Shown here: piece after piece, positions 42,068 through 54,672 of the stretch
Position numbering within the stretch: position 1 is the first letter of the stretch
Layout: every line of letters starts with the position of its first letter
Origin: Carallia brachiata
Taxonomy: Eukaryota > Streptophyta > Magnoliopsida > Malpighiales > Rhizophoraceae
DNA length: 64,000 bases
Assembly (NCBI GenBank): GCA_021464245.1
Contig: JADCRB010000067.1
Coordinates: forward strand, 1,767,908 to 1,831,907
Direction: 5' to 3'
Made by a program: the position numbers and the translations under genes
Notes under the pieces: model-generated
What the model saw: only the letters and a program-made list of their open reading frames with translations
Told to the model about the DNA's origin: nothing
Database searches by the model: none

Positions 42068-45000
42068 TAAATTGGTTATTGGTGGATGCTGACACAGTGT
42101 TGGTGCTCTCCTTCTAAATCTTTTAACGAATGGATTTTTCACTTTTGCGGCATTGAACAGAATTTAAGAGAGCAAGATTCCCATGAATACGTTTGCTTTT
42201 TTTTTTTTTTTTTTTGGAAAAAAATAACTATTTTACAACAAATTTTCATGATAAAAACCAACTACACGATAAAGATTTTGTCATAGATTATGGTAACTAA
42301 TCGTGTAAAAAAATAATTATGACATCTTGAATGTTGAGGGGGAAAAAAGAACTAGCTAGGGCCTTATAGTACAATATAACGAGCTTTTATTGGCATTGAG
42401 AATTGATAGGTAAAAAAATCGAATTAGAAATCTCTGTACATTAACGGGGTTTGATAAAAAAAAAAAAAAGTGCGTTAAATCGATTACATATATTTGTAGC
42501 CGTGTCCAGAAAACTTTGTTCGATAAATCAATCTTTAATGGATTTTCCGTGCATGTAATTTACTGAATCTTTTTTGTGACAGTAATTTACTAGAATTCAC
42601 CGTAACAAGTTTTATGAATGTCCTAAAGCCAAATTTCAAAAAAAAATAAAAACCAAAACAAAACAAAACAAAAACAATTATGAGCCTCGAGTGCTTTTTA
42701 GTTGTTATTAAATTCGCCACAACTCCACAGGAGGGCAGGCCGGTTGCCTTTGGTTTAATAAAGTTGTACTTAATCGGAAATAGTAAAAGAAACTGCCTGG
42801 AAACCATCGCACAAAACAAAAGGATTGCACATGACTGTAGGTAGAGATTTTCTTGATCTGTTTCTTTTAGCAAAAGAAAACTGCCCGGAAAATGTGCGCT
42901 TCGGTTCAACAGCAATGAAGTGAGAATCGGATCAGACCGATCGGTTCAATCGGTTAAACTGGTGACGGGTTCCAAGTTTGGTATGGTTTTGGCCTAAAAA
43001 TGGGATGCGAACCGGATCAGAAAAAACCGGTCAAAAACCGAGAAAATCGACAAAAAATCGGACCGGTTGAACAGGTCTAATTTAAACTAAAAAATTTTAA
43101 ATTATAATTTGACTCAAAACTTTATCAAAATTATAATTAAAACTCTAATTTTAATCAAAAATTTCAACTTAATCCTCAATTGATTAAAATTTTCAATTTA
43201 ATCTTTAAAATTAAAAAAATTAATATTTGATCATTATTTATAAATATTATTTTTTCAATTAATTTTTATAAATTATATTTTGTTAAATATACTAATTGTA
43301 ATATCCTTAATGTATGTAAATATTAATATAATTTTTAAAATACACTTTATTTCAAATATTTATTATCATTCTTATATAATATAACATTTTATATAATTAT
43401 ATAAGCTATATAAAAATTTAATTTTTATGTATTTAATACTAAATACCAATTTTACTGGTTCAACCACGGTTATACCGGTCAAACCAGTTGAATCTTAAAC
43501 CACTAATTTTTTCGATTCACTGACGGCTCGTTCTTAAAACTTTATTCAACAATACATGACGCGGGTGTACGGATAAAAACTAATTAATAAAAAAATGTCA
43601 ATAATGTAATAATTATAATTATTTTTAACAAAATTATAAATATAATAAAAAATATTATATCATTTTTATTATAAAATTAATATAATTATAAAAATATTTT
43701 TTATTATTATATTATTAACATTCTACTCTCTATTCTATTTTATTCTATTCAGTTCTCCCATCTTTTTTCAAGAAAAATCGTCTTGTCAATTTCGTTCCAT
43801 TTTCCACTCGCTTTGGACAGACCGACACGTCACTCTCATACCTTTGAACTTGCGCCATAGCCAAATATAGTTTCGATTCATAGTTTGACTTTAACCTTGA
43901 TTAAGACCCCCTTTGGACGAGAAAGTCTACAATTTCTGAGTCTACTGCAAGATGTTGGAGAGAGACGGTCCACGGGCGGATGGTGGATTTCACTAGTTTT
44001 TTATTATTATTTTGTCTAAAAAATTATGATACGTGTACAGTTAACTATAATATGTGCAAATAATATTATGAATGCTATATATACATTATATGCAAAAAAA
44101 AAAAAAAAAATTTTGGCTTAATAAAAAAATGGGTGAAACCCACCAGAGAAGCGCCTGTCTCCTTTTTCTTCCTTTTCTTTATTCGTCGCTTCTTATGATT
44201 TCTATTCAATATAGCATCGCGAAAAAACAACATTTTCTTGGACTTCCTTCTTGAAAATTTTAGTATCTAATTCTGAAAAAAAAAATATAGAATTTATGAA
44301 AATGAGGAGAACTACCATATGTAATGGCCATACCTTTTAATGAACAAACAAGAAGAAAGGACATTTTTTTTAAGATAGAATGAAATAAATTATAAATAGG
44401 TGACTTGAAATATATTCTTAGTAGATTGTCCAAAAATTCAATCTCAACAAGATATAATAAAAGATTAGAAGCATATGGTCAAAAGAAATAACAAAACAAA
44501 ACAAAGATGAAGCACATGTAAGTCAGCAAATAAAGGGATTGACACAAATTCACCTACCAATATTTCGGCTGGAAGTTTTGGCGTTCGATTTACGTTAGTT
44601 TAGCAATACCATGCACTCCCTGGAACAATACAGGCCGCAGGAGGCATCCGCGTAGGAATGTTATCTTCGTTGACATCAATTATTGAAGGAAATTGTTATT
44701 GGCATGCACAAAAAAACTTCAGGCACGCACCATACAAAGAAAATTTGGAGCTCCCATGTCGTTTGGTGCATGTTTGGAGTAATTTTGCCGTGCAAATAAC
44801 AACGCCATTATTGAATCCTATTTTCACTTCTTAAAACATAAAATCAAAATATTCCATATTTGTGGGGGTTTGGCCGTCATCTAGAGAAGACGGCTCAATT
44901 AAGCATCTGGCAGGCTCCTTCTTCTTCTTCTTCTTTTTTTCTTTTTCTTTTTTTTTTAGGTCTTCAATTGAGCATTGGATTGCGCGAAACTAAAGTTAGT

Positions 45001-45560
45001 GGACTTTGATGCTATTTGATACGGACCCTTTAGAAAAAGAGTCTGCGTGTTAAGTCCAAAAAGGCCCAAGTGCAAAATCCGTTTCCATGGAAAACCATTT
45101 AATTCTCCAGCTCTAGTTCATGGGCATGAAAATGGGGATGTAGAACAAAATGCTATACGGGAATTGGAGAGCTTATCATTGGAAGAAATCTAAACTAGGT
45201 CCAAATAACGCATTTGTTGGTTTGACATTAAATCTTTAACTCAAAATATAATTTTAAATTATCCTGCTTTCTTTTATAAGTTACATATTTCTTTTTGTTT
45301 TTTTTATTGGTGTGATTTTTAATCCACATATTCACACTTCAAATCCCAACTTCTTTAAAAAAAAAAAAAAAAAGAAACTAAAGAAAAATGGACAATGCTT
45401 GCAGAGATAATTGTAAGATTGATGCCTCTCAAAACACTGAATACCTTAAACGCATGTAATGAGCTATACACTGCAACAAAGTTTTCAAGACATCAAAGAG
45501 TCCAAGAGCGCGTTTCAAATTAGAATATTTTGATTTGATAACAATATAAGCTGAGGGGAT
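42068..45560. repeat. Segmental duplication block A, copy 3
   Basis: Third copy of the block, with the same landmark order as copies 1 and 2. It is interrupted at about 42915-43780 by DNA not present in the others, and carries a further insertion at about 44685-44815. The end portion (44965-45560) matches 2480-3055. Confidence 0.75.
42915..43780. mobile_element. Unclassified AT-rich insertion in block A copy 3
   Basis: Interrupts 'ggttcaaca...gtcaatttcgttccattttcc', which is continuous in the other copies. Left side: 'gatcggttcaatcggttaaactgg' with several 'accggtcaaaaaccg' type motifs. Right side (43450-43520): 'actggttcaaccacggttataccggtcaaaccagttg'. The two sides are partly inverted relative to each other. 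A related end occurs at about 530-640. No coding capacity. Class not assigned. Confidence 0.5.
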
Positions 45561-47240
45561 TTGGCAGGATCAAAACCCAAGCTAGTGCCGTCGACACGAT
45601 GAAAACTAAGATGATAGGGGTTATCCCTTTTTCAAAAAAAAAAAAAAACAAAAAGGTTGAATAGAACATAGTTTCTTTTGTTTCCCATTTTATTTTTGAC
45701 TTTTTGTAAGTCATCGAACAGCTGTCGTCGTCGGTTCTACTATAAAAAAAAAAACAAAAATTCTCCAGAAAAAATTAGACTTTTAGAATTTTTTTTTTAT
45801 GGCAACAAGATTTTGACTTTTTATAATCATAATGGTGCTTTTTTTAAAAAAGGAAAAGGACATATTTCTTTTTTTTTTCTTGTTACAAAAAGTTTCAATG
45901 TAATTATAAAAAATAAAAAACTCATTATAATCGGGTAAATTTTTTAACACAAAATATTTCTAAAAGTATAATAACACTCATCTATCAAATGCTAGAGGCT
46001 GGATTACAACCATCAATTAGTCCCCCGATAGCTAGCCGTTTGGGACTCCACAGGAATTGGCGATTGAGTCCACAGAGTAGGGTGCACGAAATTTGGGCAT
46101 TGAGGCCCATCAGCCCATTGACCATTAATTGTGGGCCCATTAGACAAAATAACTTTACCCACTAATGTTTTATAAAATTAACCACTCAAGTTTATTTGAG
46201 TGGTCATCGGCCCGCCTCTTTAGTTAGAGGGAGACGATATATTAAAATTTCACCTCCTTCATCCTCTCCTTAGTTATAAACTCTTTAACTTAAAAAAAGG
46301 ACTATAAATCCCATTTGATGTCCCCATCCCATCTTAAAACCCAAAATAATTCAAGGGATACTATTGCAATCTCAATTTTAGCCTTAGAGTCTTCTCGAGG
46401 GTGCTGAAAATATAAAGTCTGAAACTTTGTCAGATTCAATAAATCCAAAAAAAAAAAAAAAATCTCAACTTCACTGAGTTACAATTATGATTTGTTATAT
46501 TAATAACAAATTCCTTCTTTTTTAGACATCTGCAACGTTTGTGTGCGCTAAACGTAGCATTAAAAGGCATGATTCTAAAACAGTGAAATTCAAGTTGTTC
46601 GACGAGATATTACTTTTCCTGCTTTGGGCATGGGTCAACGTCCAACCAAGGACAAATGCAAGCCACCAATAATGTTGATCAAAGAGCCCCCGCCTGCGAC
46701 ATGGTAGCTAACAACGAACAGGGTAAAAGTAGCATGAATTGGAAAATAGACGAGTTTGTGGTGCCTTTTCTTTATAGCAAAAAATATATATATATAATTA
46801 TTATTTTTTATACTTATTTTAAAAATTTTATTTTTTTATTATATTTTTCATAAATTAATATTTATTTTTTTCTTATATTTTTTTTCTCACAACTTTCTTT
46901 ACTTATTTTTTCATAATTTTCTCTATTTATTCCAATATTATGTTGGATATTATATCACCCCCAGCCTCTCTTTTTTTTTTTTTTTATCAAAATAAAATCA
47001 ATTTATTGATATTCAATGAAATTATACATGTAAAAACGTAAAAAAAAATTATATAAAGCAAAATAAAAAATAGACATTAATAACCTAAACAACAAATGAC
47101 CAAACTAACTATTAACATAAAGGGCATGACACTCAAAGCTATCAACTAAATTTAGTCAAGACAAAATTATTTACAGCAGGATATACTACACAACAGTAAA
47201 CATAAAATAGAAAGCGTTCGAATATCTCTGACACCGATTT
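45561..47240. other. Unit-3 backbone and AT-rich spacer
   Basis: 46007-46050 matches the left-end spacer at 4522-4570, and 46515-46740 matches 34245-34470. The rest is AT-rich, with poly(A)/poly(T) runs at 45633, 46448 and 46970. No convincing gene is seen. Confidence 0.5.
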
Positions 47241-47249
47241 CTAAACCAA

Positions 47250-47943
47250 TCAAGTTGCAAATGAAGTACACACACAGGCTGTAAAAATAGTACAAACCAT
47301 CTCATACAAAAGGCAACAGTGACTCTCCCTATCTTTTCGAGTGGCGGCGGCGATGCTGGACAGCGGCGGCATGGCCAACGACAGTGGAAATGAGGGAGGA
47401 GACCGGAGGAACGTGGGCAAAGGTGATTGCTGTATCGGAGAAGGAGGCGGCGCTGAGGGCAGTGCCAGCGGGTCCAACATCTGCTGCAACTTATTGGGTT
47501 CTGGCATTCACGCCGGTAGCCCGTACTGTAGTGCCGATAGCGAGATCAATGTTGGAAAAGCTCCTTTCAGCGACCGGTAAAGCGCCGCCAGTCGCAGAAT
47601 CTACGGCAAAGACAGCGGCACTGGCACCAATGTCATCCCCGAAAAACACAAAAAAGTGAAGAAACCACCAAAAACACTGAATCTGAGATTAAAAAAGTCG
47701 TAGGTGACATTATTTAAGCCTAATTTGCGAAAAAAAACACCTTAAAAAGTCCTAAAATCACAGATTTAGGAGAAGAACTGAGTAGTTTAGAGACAGAGAG
47801 ACCGAAGCCATGAAAACCGGGAAGAGTAGGAGAAAAGCAAAACCAAAGAAGAGATAAAGCTGGGCAGAGGCCTTTGGGGTTGACCGATGGCGGTGACCGC
47901 CACCAACCAGCTTAGTTTTTGTCTTTGGCGTTTTTTCAGACAC
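47250..47943 (-). other. GC-rich island, possible small or decayed gene (minus strand)
   Basis: About 47330-47660 is strikingly GC-richer than its surroundings and open on both strands. On the minus strand one frame encodes FGDDIGASAAVFAVDSATGG and VAERSFSNIDLAIGTTV before a TAA; the next frame (47507-47250) encodes a Pro/Ser-rich stretch ending CLLYEMVCTIFTACVCTSFA. Upstream, an ATG in good context at about 47810 opens only 17 codons (MASVSLSLNYSVLLLNL). This could be the broken remains of a small gene with a 5' leader. I do not recognise the family, and strand choice is uncertain because the plus frame 47384-47659 is also open. Confidence 0.3.
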
Positions 47944-47974
47944 CCCCCTGGCCTATGATACAACTCATTTATGA

Positions 47975-48385
47975 GTTTGTAATGATAGATGTACGAAAGC
48001 GTCCAAAACCTTTTGTCAAATCAATCGCGGACGAACTTTAATGGTTGTAGACAACTTGATGTCTCGAGACATGACATTTGGCGTATTTTCCATGCCATCT
48101 CAAAAAAGGGGCAAAGTAATCAATGAGCCATTAACGAAAATCAAATTGCTATCCGCTAAAGTTGTCCTGTTCAAGTTGAGAAACTTCATTCATAATGAGT
48201 TTGAAATAGGGTCAAAATGAAACATTACGCAGGGCCATTAGATTCAGAGAAATTTGATTGTCCAGAGTTCTAAATGTTTAGGTGCAAACAAGTAGGAGTT
48301 AAACACAACACCCCAAGCCACGAGAAACCAATGTTCAATGGCATTCGCAATAAGGCAGCTATCCTCAGCAAGGGGGCATTGCACA
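47975..48385. repeat. Duplicated segment matching 34861-35285
   Basis: See the partner segment. Shared 'tctcgagacatgacatttggcg' and 'ggcattcgcaataaggcagct'. Here it lies downstream of the receptor-like kinase gene. Confidence 0.7.
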
Positions 48386-48454
48386 GAAATACTATCAGCA
48401 TTCAAGGCACGGTGGGCAGTTTGTACCTGTTTCAATCCGGTCTTACATACCCCA

Positions 48455-48514
48455 CAGATAAGTTGGGCAGGAAATGGCTAAAGGCAGATAAGTTGGGCAG
48501 GAAATGGCTAAAGG
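48455..48514. repeat. Perfect 30-bp tandem duplication
   Basis: 'cagataagttgggcaggaaa' plus 10 more bases occurs twice in direct succession (48455-48484, 48485-48514), 26 bases from the stop codon of the receptor-like kinase gene, so it lies in its 3' UTR. Confidence 0.9.
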
Positions 48515-48539
48515 GAAAAAGTTAAGTGCCTAGTGGAAA

Positions 48540-51500
48540 CTAGAGACAGCTACTACAGTTACCCAGCTCTTGAACAACTGCTTCCATTGACGGCCTTTCA
48601 ATAGGAGACTCGTGAGTGCAAAGCCAAGCTATTCTCGCAAGCTTAGCAGCTTCATATTCAAAGAACCTTCCATGGAGATTTGTGTCGATATAATCTTGGA
48701 ATCTGCATGCCTCGGCTCCTGGACGGACCAAGTTGGTGACATTTCGCTTCCCCGAGAGAATTTGGAAAACAATCACCCCAAATGCATATACATCGCTTTT
48801 GTCGGTGAATCGACCAGTGGTAGCATACTCAGGAGCAAGGTAACCCATGGCTGCACTGGCCTTGACCGCCGAAAATACAACATCATTGGTAAGAAGGTTC
48901 TGCAGGCCAGAATCTGTAAGCAATGGATTCCATCGCTGGTCAATAAGCACCTTTTCCGCCGTGATGTTTTGGTGGATCAGTGCAGGTTTGTTCACTTTGT
49001 AGCCATGCAGGTATGCTATACCTGCTCAAAATGAAAAATCTCAGTGTAAGGGGAGGACTAAACATATTCAAATATAATGAAATCTTAGCATCTGTTGCAA
49101 AAACAACATACCACGAAAAGAACCTAATTTAGTCAAAATTGCCACCTTTCATTTGACTCAGCAGAACAAGAAAAAGGAACCCAGTGTTTACTCGAAATCA
49201 CACTGGAAATGTTTCTCCAACTAGATTTTTTCGGATGTCTAGAGTGTCTTGAGAAAGTCAATTAAATCAATGTATTGTTTTTCACTTTCATTTCAGCAAA
49301 TTTTAGCTTGATCTCTCAGAAGTTGTTTGGATTATATACTTTGTCACGACTTTACATGTAATATCAGCAAGCCTCACCAAAACTAGTAGAAAACATCAAG
49401 GCAAAGAAAAACTGACCCTTGCCAATGCCTTTTGCAATAGAAACTCGGGTGGACCATTCCAGCACATGGCCATCGCCATCCTTGACATCAAGGTACTGCA
49501 ACAAGTTTCCGTTGGGAACAAAATCATAAATGAGAAGGCACTCCCCTCGGCCCCTTGAACAGCAAAACCCTCTCAACCTCACTAAATTCTCATGCTCGAG
49601 TGAGGTTAAATTATTCAGTCCCTTCAAAAACTCAACTTCCTCTGACTTGCAGCTATTTTTGCTGATGCTCTTTATAGCGACAGTGGACCCATCTCTTAAA
49701 ATCCCTTTGTAAGTCGCAGAAAAGTTGCCCTTTCCCAACAAATTCACCTCTGAGAAGTACTGTGTGGCCGTCTCCACCTCTTCCAAATTGAACTTAAAGC
49801 TCTCGAACACATCTTGCACACACCCACTAAAATTCTTACCATCAGCCAACGGGTCCCAGCCGTTAGGGTACTCGAGACTGATTAGGGGAGAACCATTCTT
49901 CCTGAAAATTCCCTTGGCTTGGTCAGTACTCAAACGGCTATCTGAGACTTCAAATGAGCTAGCAAGCCGTTGCTTTCGGCGACGATACTGAGTAAATATC
50001 AGAATGCCTATAGCTGACAATACCAAAGATACAGCAATGGTGGCAACAATAACTGAAGATTGATGAGCTTTTGATGAACTTGAGCACCAAGTTTGATTGC
50101 ATGGCAACCGCAAATCTGCTGTCTCAGGGATCTCTCTCGTAGGCATACCAGTCACAACCGGTTCAGGCCTGCTTTGGCTAAGAAAATCTGAAGCATTGCA
50201 AGGTTTCAAAGATTTGAAGCCAGCACCACATAAGCCCAGATTGTTTTCATATAAGAACCCTTCATTCAGTCGCTTTAGAGCTACATCAACCAATAAAGAA
50301 AATTGAATTTCAATAGGCTCCATTCATTACAAACAATTATTAAGTAAAACAACCCCCGAGGAAATAACAAATTGAAACGGATTTGAAAGTATTACCCAGA
50401 GGCACATTGCCAGAGAGAGAGTTGTTTCGGATGTCTAAAAGTTCAAGCACAGGGGCATCAGCTACTTTCGAGGGAATTGAACCAAAGAAGCGATTGAAGC
50501 TCAAGTCTAGCCTCATTAACGTTTCCAAATCCCCTAAACTAGCAGGAATTGCACCAGTGAGTAGGTTTGATTGAAGAGCAAGAACACTAAGGTTTGTCAA
50601 AGACCGCAGCTGGGTGGGTATGCTTCCCGTGAGCTGATTGTAGGCAAGCTGCAAAACTACAAAGCAAACACCAAACAAGATGCCACCACTAAGAAAATAA
50701 TGATGAGAACACAGTACCGAAGATTTGAAAAAAAAAAAAAAAAATGCTCAGTACATTTTCAGTGACTTAGCACAGCTGCACAAGCCAATACATCATTTTA
50801 TTGAGCAGTGTTACCAAGCTTCTGATTAACAGTCATATGAGAGAAGTCGCAGAAACCTTTTTTCTTGAAAATAATTTGCGCAAATTCAAAACTTATGCGG
50901 AAAAGTTCAATCTTTTTTGGTGAATGCCATGAGAACAGTGTGACAGAAGATGGAAAATCAACAAGCAAGTATGAAGCCTTTTCATCCAATCACGCTATTT
51001 TCCCCAATAAGACAACACACAGCCGCAGCAAGCCATATTTAGAAGAGCAAATTATTAGCTTTTAAATTCTGGGGTTTCCAAAAAAGAATACTTAATCAAG
51101 TTGCACAACTTAGATATGGAAGGCAAATCAGATATCCATTGATTACTTTCTATCAGTTCATACATAGCCAAACTTGCCAAAACTAAACACTAGCATTGAT
51201 TGTTTTCCTACCTATTGGCATGCATACATACAAACTACTACATATTATTTCATACATGCGAGAAACAATAAGTCCATCGAACTGATAGCAGGGACACAGG
51301 AAAATGGTAAAAGAAAGGACTACACAGAACAACATGCAAATAGGAGATGTCCGCAGAGTCCAAGAGCAAAGAAGGCTTCTCATTAAAAAAAAAAAAAAAA
51401 TCATAACTTGATGACATTGAGCCCTTTTTTTCCCCCACAAAATAAGCAACTAACCTTGCAAATTCCTCATGTTTCCGATCTCAGGAGGAATCTCGCCGGA

Positions 51501-51878
51501 TAAGTTATTCATATTCAAGTACAGATCACTAAGCTCAGTCAAGTTAGCAATTTCTCTTGGTATCCCTCCATACAAGGAGTTATAATGCAAGTAGAGACCA
51601 GTCAAGTGCTTTAAGCTTGCAATGGCAGGCGACAACTTCCCATGGAGCCCCTTTCCCTGCAAAGAAATATTAGCCACTTGACCCTTGTCATTGCAGGCTA
51701 CACCCTCAAACGCACCACCACAAGGGTTGCCATTACTAGCCCACGAAGAAAGGTACTTGCTTTCCGGGTCCAAAGCAGCTTTCAAGTCCATGAGCGCTCT
51801 CAGCTCGTCGTTTGCAGACACCCATTTTTGGCCGCATAAGTAAACAAGCAAAGTGAAGAGAAAAACTGCAAAACCCAT
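48540..51878 (-). CDS. LRR receptor-like protein with pseudokinase domain
   Basis: Four exons on the minus strand: 51878-51455, 50656-50396, 50280-49417 and 49021-48540. All have GT-AG borders and phase-1 junctions; 2031 nt give 676 residues. Order: signal peptide (MGFAVFLFTLLVYLCGQKWVSA), LRR N-cap (DELRALMDLKAALDP, NPCGGAFEGVAC), about seven LRRs (LTGLYLHYNSLYGGIP, LSDLYLNMNNLSGEIP, LQLAYNQLTGSIP), a Cys pair region, TM helix (VIVATIAVSLVLSAIGILIF), then a kinase fold with GKGNFSATYKG and VAIK. Catalytic HRD reads HQN (LIHQNITAEKVLID) and DFG reads DSG, so phosphotransfer is unlikely. Length and motifs fit the At5g51560-type LRR-RLK family. It should sit in the plasma membrane and may act as a co-receptor or scaffold; ligand unknown. 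An upstream in-frame ATG at 52016 exists, but 51878 starts directly at the signal peptide. Confidence 0.9.
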
Positions 51879-52200
51879 CTTCTGAATTTGGCCAAAGAAG
51901 TCAGAAGAAGCACCAGAGCTGCTCTGTTTCTTTGGGTTCTTCTTTCTCTCTTCAGATTCTGTACAGCCCGCCGGTTTTCTTTCTCTAGCTTCAAGTCCTT
52001 GTCTTTGCCTTTGCAAGGACGTTAAAGTAACTTCACACTCTGTCTCTCCTTTCTAGGCCACGGTAGTGCTCTGCTGTTTGATCCATTGGGCAATGAGAGG
52101 TGACACGACCAATGCCAGGAAACAGACAAGGATGGCAGAGACATCCACACTCATAAAGTGCAAAGATTTTGTTAAAGCTCTTCTTGCTATTTTTTATTTT
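51879..52200 (-). promoter_or_regulatory. 5' UTR and promoter-proximal region of the LRR receptor gene
   Basis: Upstream of the chosen start the minus strand is purine-rich (agaaagaaaacc, gaagaaagagag), typical of a 5' leader. An in-frame upstream ATG (52016) could add 46 residues ahead of the signal peptide. No clear TATA box is seen. Confidence 0.4.
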
Positions 52201-53621
52201 TTAAGTATAATTTGATTATAATATTATATTATATAAATATATTTAAATATATATATTTTTTTTTATAAATACATAATATTTATTATTTAGTGTAAAATTA
52301 TAATTATTAATAAAATAAATTAAATTAAAAATTTCTAAGATAAAGTTTATAAGTAGAGGAACACGGGACTTTTTTGATTTTGATTGCAGTCCACCTGCTT
52401 GTTTGACTTTCTTAAACAAGTAATAGGATGCTGAAGAGCTTCGGTTACAGGTAAAATTAATAATTATAGATACAGAAATAAAATTTTAGGTTTCGAAAAA
52501 AAAAAGATTAACCTTCAATCAAAGCAAGCCTTAAATTTATGTGCACCCGTGGTTGAAAGTAACTGAACTGGGGGGCCTTCCAGCTCTTTTCATCAACAAG
52601 GTGCAGACTCAAATCTACGGCTGCAATTGATTTGTCCTTGTAAGTGGGGCCTCCCAAAAAATTATAGTGAAAAGTAGTAGCAAGTTATTAGCCACGTGCT
52701 AATCTAAGATTCGTCAGTGAGGGTTGTTGCGGGGAGCATGCTGTTGCTGCCGGCCAGCGAGCCGAATTCAAATTTCAAATAGGTAGTATCGAACAGTGCA
52801 TTATACGATCAAGTGGACTGCAATTCAAATTATGTTCTTTTTTTTAAATAATAATAATTTTTTTATTAAAAAAAATAAGTAAGTAAAAGAAATACTTTGT
52901 AGACTTGTTAAGAAAATTATATTAAATTACTTTACTAAGTAAACTAGTTATCTAAATTAAATCTATTAGACGTTAGATAATAAATCTTATAAATCTAGTA
53001 AACATCATCAAATTATAAACTTAACAAACATCACTAAACTAATTAAAATATGTTTAATACTATTACTTAATTTAATAAAAACTTAAACTTATAATATGTG
53101 GTAAGAGAGGGAACTCATTTGCCATTTCAATTAAAAGATAATACTTATTATGTAAAATTTATATTTTAAATTTTAAAATTATATTTATTTAATTTTAAAT
53201 TTTAATTTTATAAAAATAAAATAAAATAAAATAATAAATTTAAATACAGAGACCGAGAACACGAGCCGTGGTTTAAATAATAATCTAATTGATTGAATAA
53301 TTGACAAATCTGAATTCGATGATAAAGCCTATCGTTGGCACTGGCGAGGCAACAACGAATAGTCAGGAGGCCGGACGGGACGCCTGTGAATTTATCAGAA
53401 AACAAAACTGGAAATTGAAATGCACTGCGAAAATGGACAATTTTAAATTGTGAAATGGCATTTGAAAAGACCTTTCTTATGTACCCCTGCCTCTCTCTCT
53501 CTCTCTCTCTCTCCAATGTGCGCTGTCAGCGTTTCTGACACCCACTGCCTCCATGTCCAGGTTTCATGCGCCTTCTGCCGGCCTCTCCTCCACCCCTACC
53601 TAGTTTTTCAATAATTATTTA
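52201..53621. other. AT-rich intergenic sequence
   Basis: No gene recognised. A (CT)n microsatellite lies at 53490-53513, and low-complexity A/T stretches lie at 52200-52360 and 52840-53220. The ORF at 53208-53516 is partly the microsatellite translated and is not credible. Confidence 0.5.
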
Positions 53622-54536
53622 GGGGTTGTTTGGTTGGTTATTTTTTACTGGAAAATGAGAATGGGAATGAGTAATTCTCATTTTTGATATTTGATAAAAA
53701 AATCTCATTTCTATTCTCTTATTTTTTGGAATGAGATTCCCTTAGCTATAGGAATTACCATTCCCACCTTTAGATAATTAATCATTCACATTCTCTCATT
53801 TTCTCTTTCACTTTGTAAATTATTTTATAATAAAATATTATAAATAAATCTCATAAATAATAATAATAATAATAATAATAATTAATGATAATGATAATGA
53901 TAATAAATATTTGTATATTATAATAAAATTAAATATTTTAAAAATTAGGATAATAATTACATTATAAATGATAATAATATTATCTATATTTTCATAATAT
54001 TAATAATAACCATAAATAATAAAATTATTTACATAAAAATTTCATAATTTTAATAATAATTTATTTATTAATAATGACTTATTTTATAATATCTACAATA
54101 TCATTTTGATTATAACAATATTATTCATACTTCTTCTTTGTTATCATTATTAATAAAAATTTATGTTATTTTTTAATTTTAGATTTTATATTTATGATTG
54201 TTATTGTGAACTAAATTATTATTATTATTATTATTATCGTTATTTAATATTTTTAATTTGAAATTATGTTAAATATTTTTGTATTTTTAATTTTTATTTT
54301 GATATTCATAATTTTTATTTTTTGTATTTATTGGTTATTTATTTTTAGTGAAATAAATATTATCATATATTTGATATTGATTTCGATTCCAAACTAAAAT
54401 AAACGACTATAAAAGATTTTGATTCCGATTCCTGAATAAACCAAACAAGTCATAAAAAAAATCATTCCATTTCCGATTCCACTTGATTCCGATTCTAATT
54501 CCGATTCTGATTCTAACTTTTAAATCAAACGACCCC
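53622..54536. mobile_element. Tourist-like MITE, 915 bp
   Basis: Ends GGGGTTGTTTGGTTGGTT and AAATCAAACGACCCC, flanked by TTA on both sides (53619-53621 and 54537-54539). The right end has 'gattccgattctgattct' repeats like the MITE at 17018. The interior contains (TAA)n at 53858-53890 and no coding frame. Confidence 0.85.
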
Positions 54537-54672
54537 TTATTAGCGTTGTGTTTGAAGTACTTTGTTTAAGTAGAGGGAGAAAATAATTTTTTATTATATA
54601 TTTTAAATTTTTTATTTATTTAAATAATTTATTTTTTATTATTTTTTAAGAAATTATTAATTATTTTTCTTA

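Noticed and set aside
51879..52016. Upstream in-frame ATG extending the LRR receptor by 46 residues
   Set aside because: The extension is charged and would bury the signal peptide; the start at 51878 gives a normal secretory leader.
53208..53516. ORF starting MERERERERQ
   Set aside because: It begins as a translation of the (CT)n microsatellite; the remainder has no recognisable domain.
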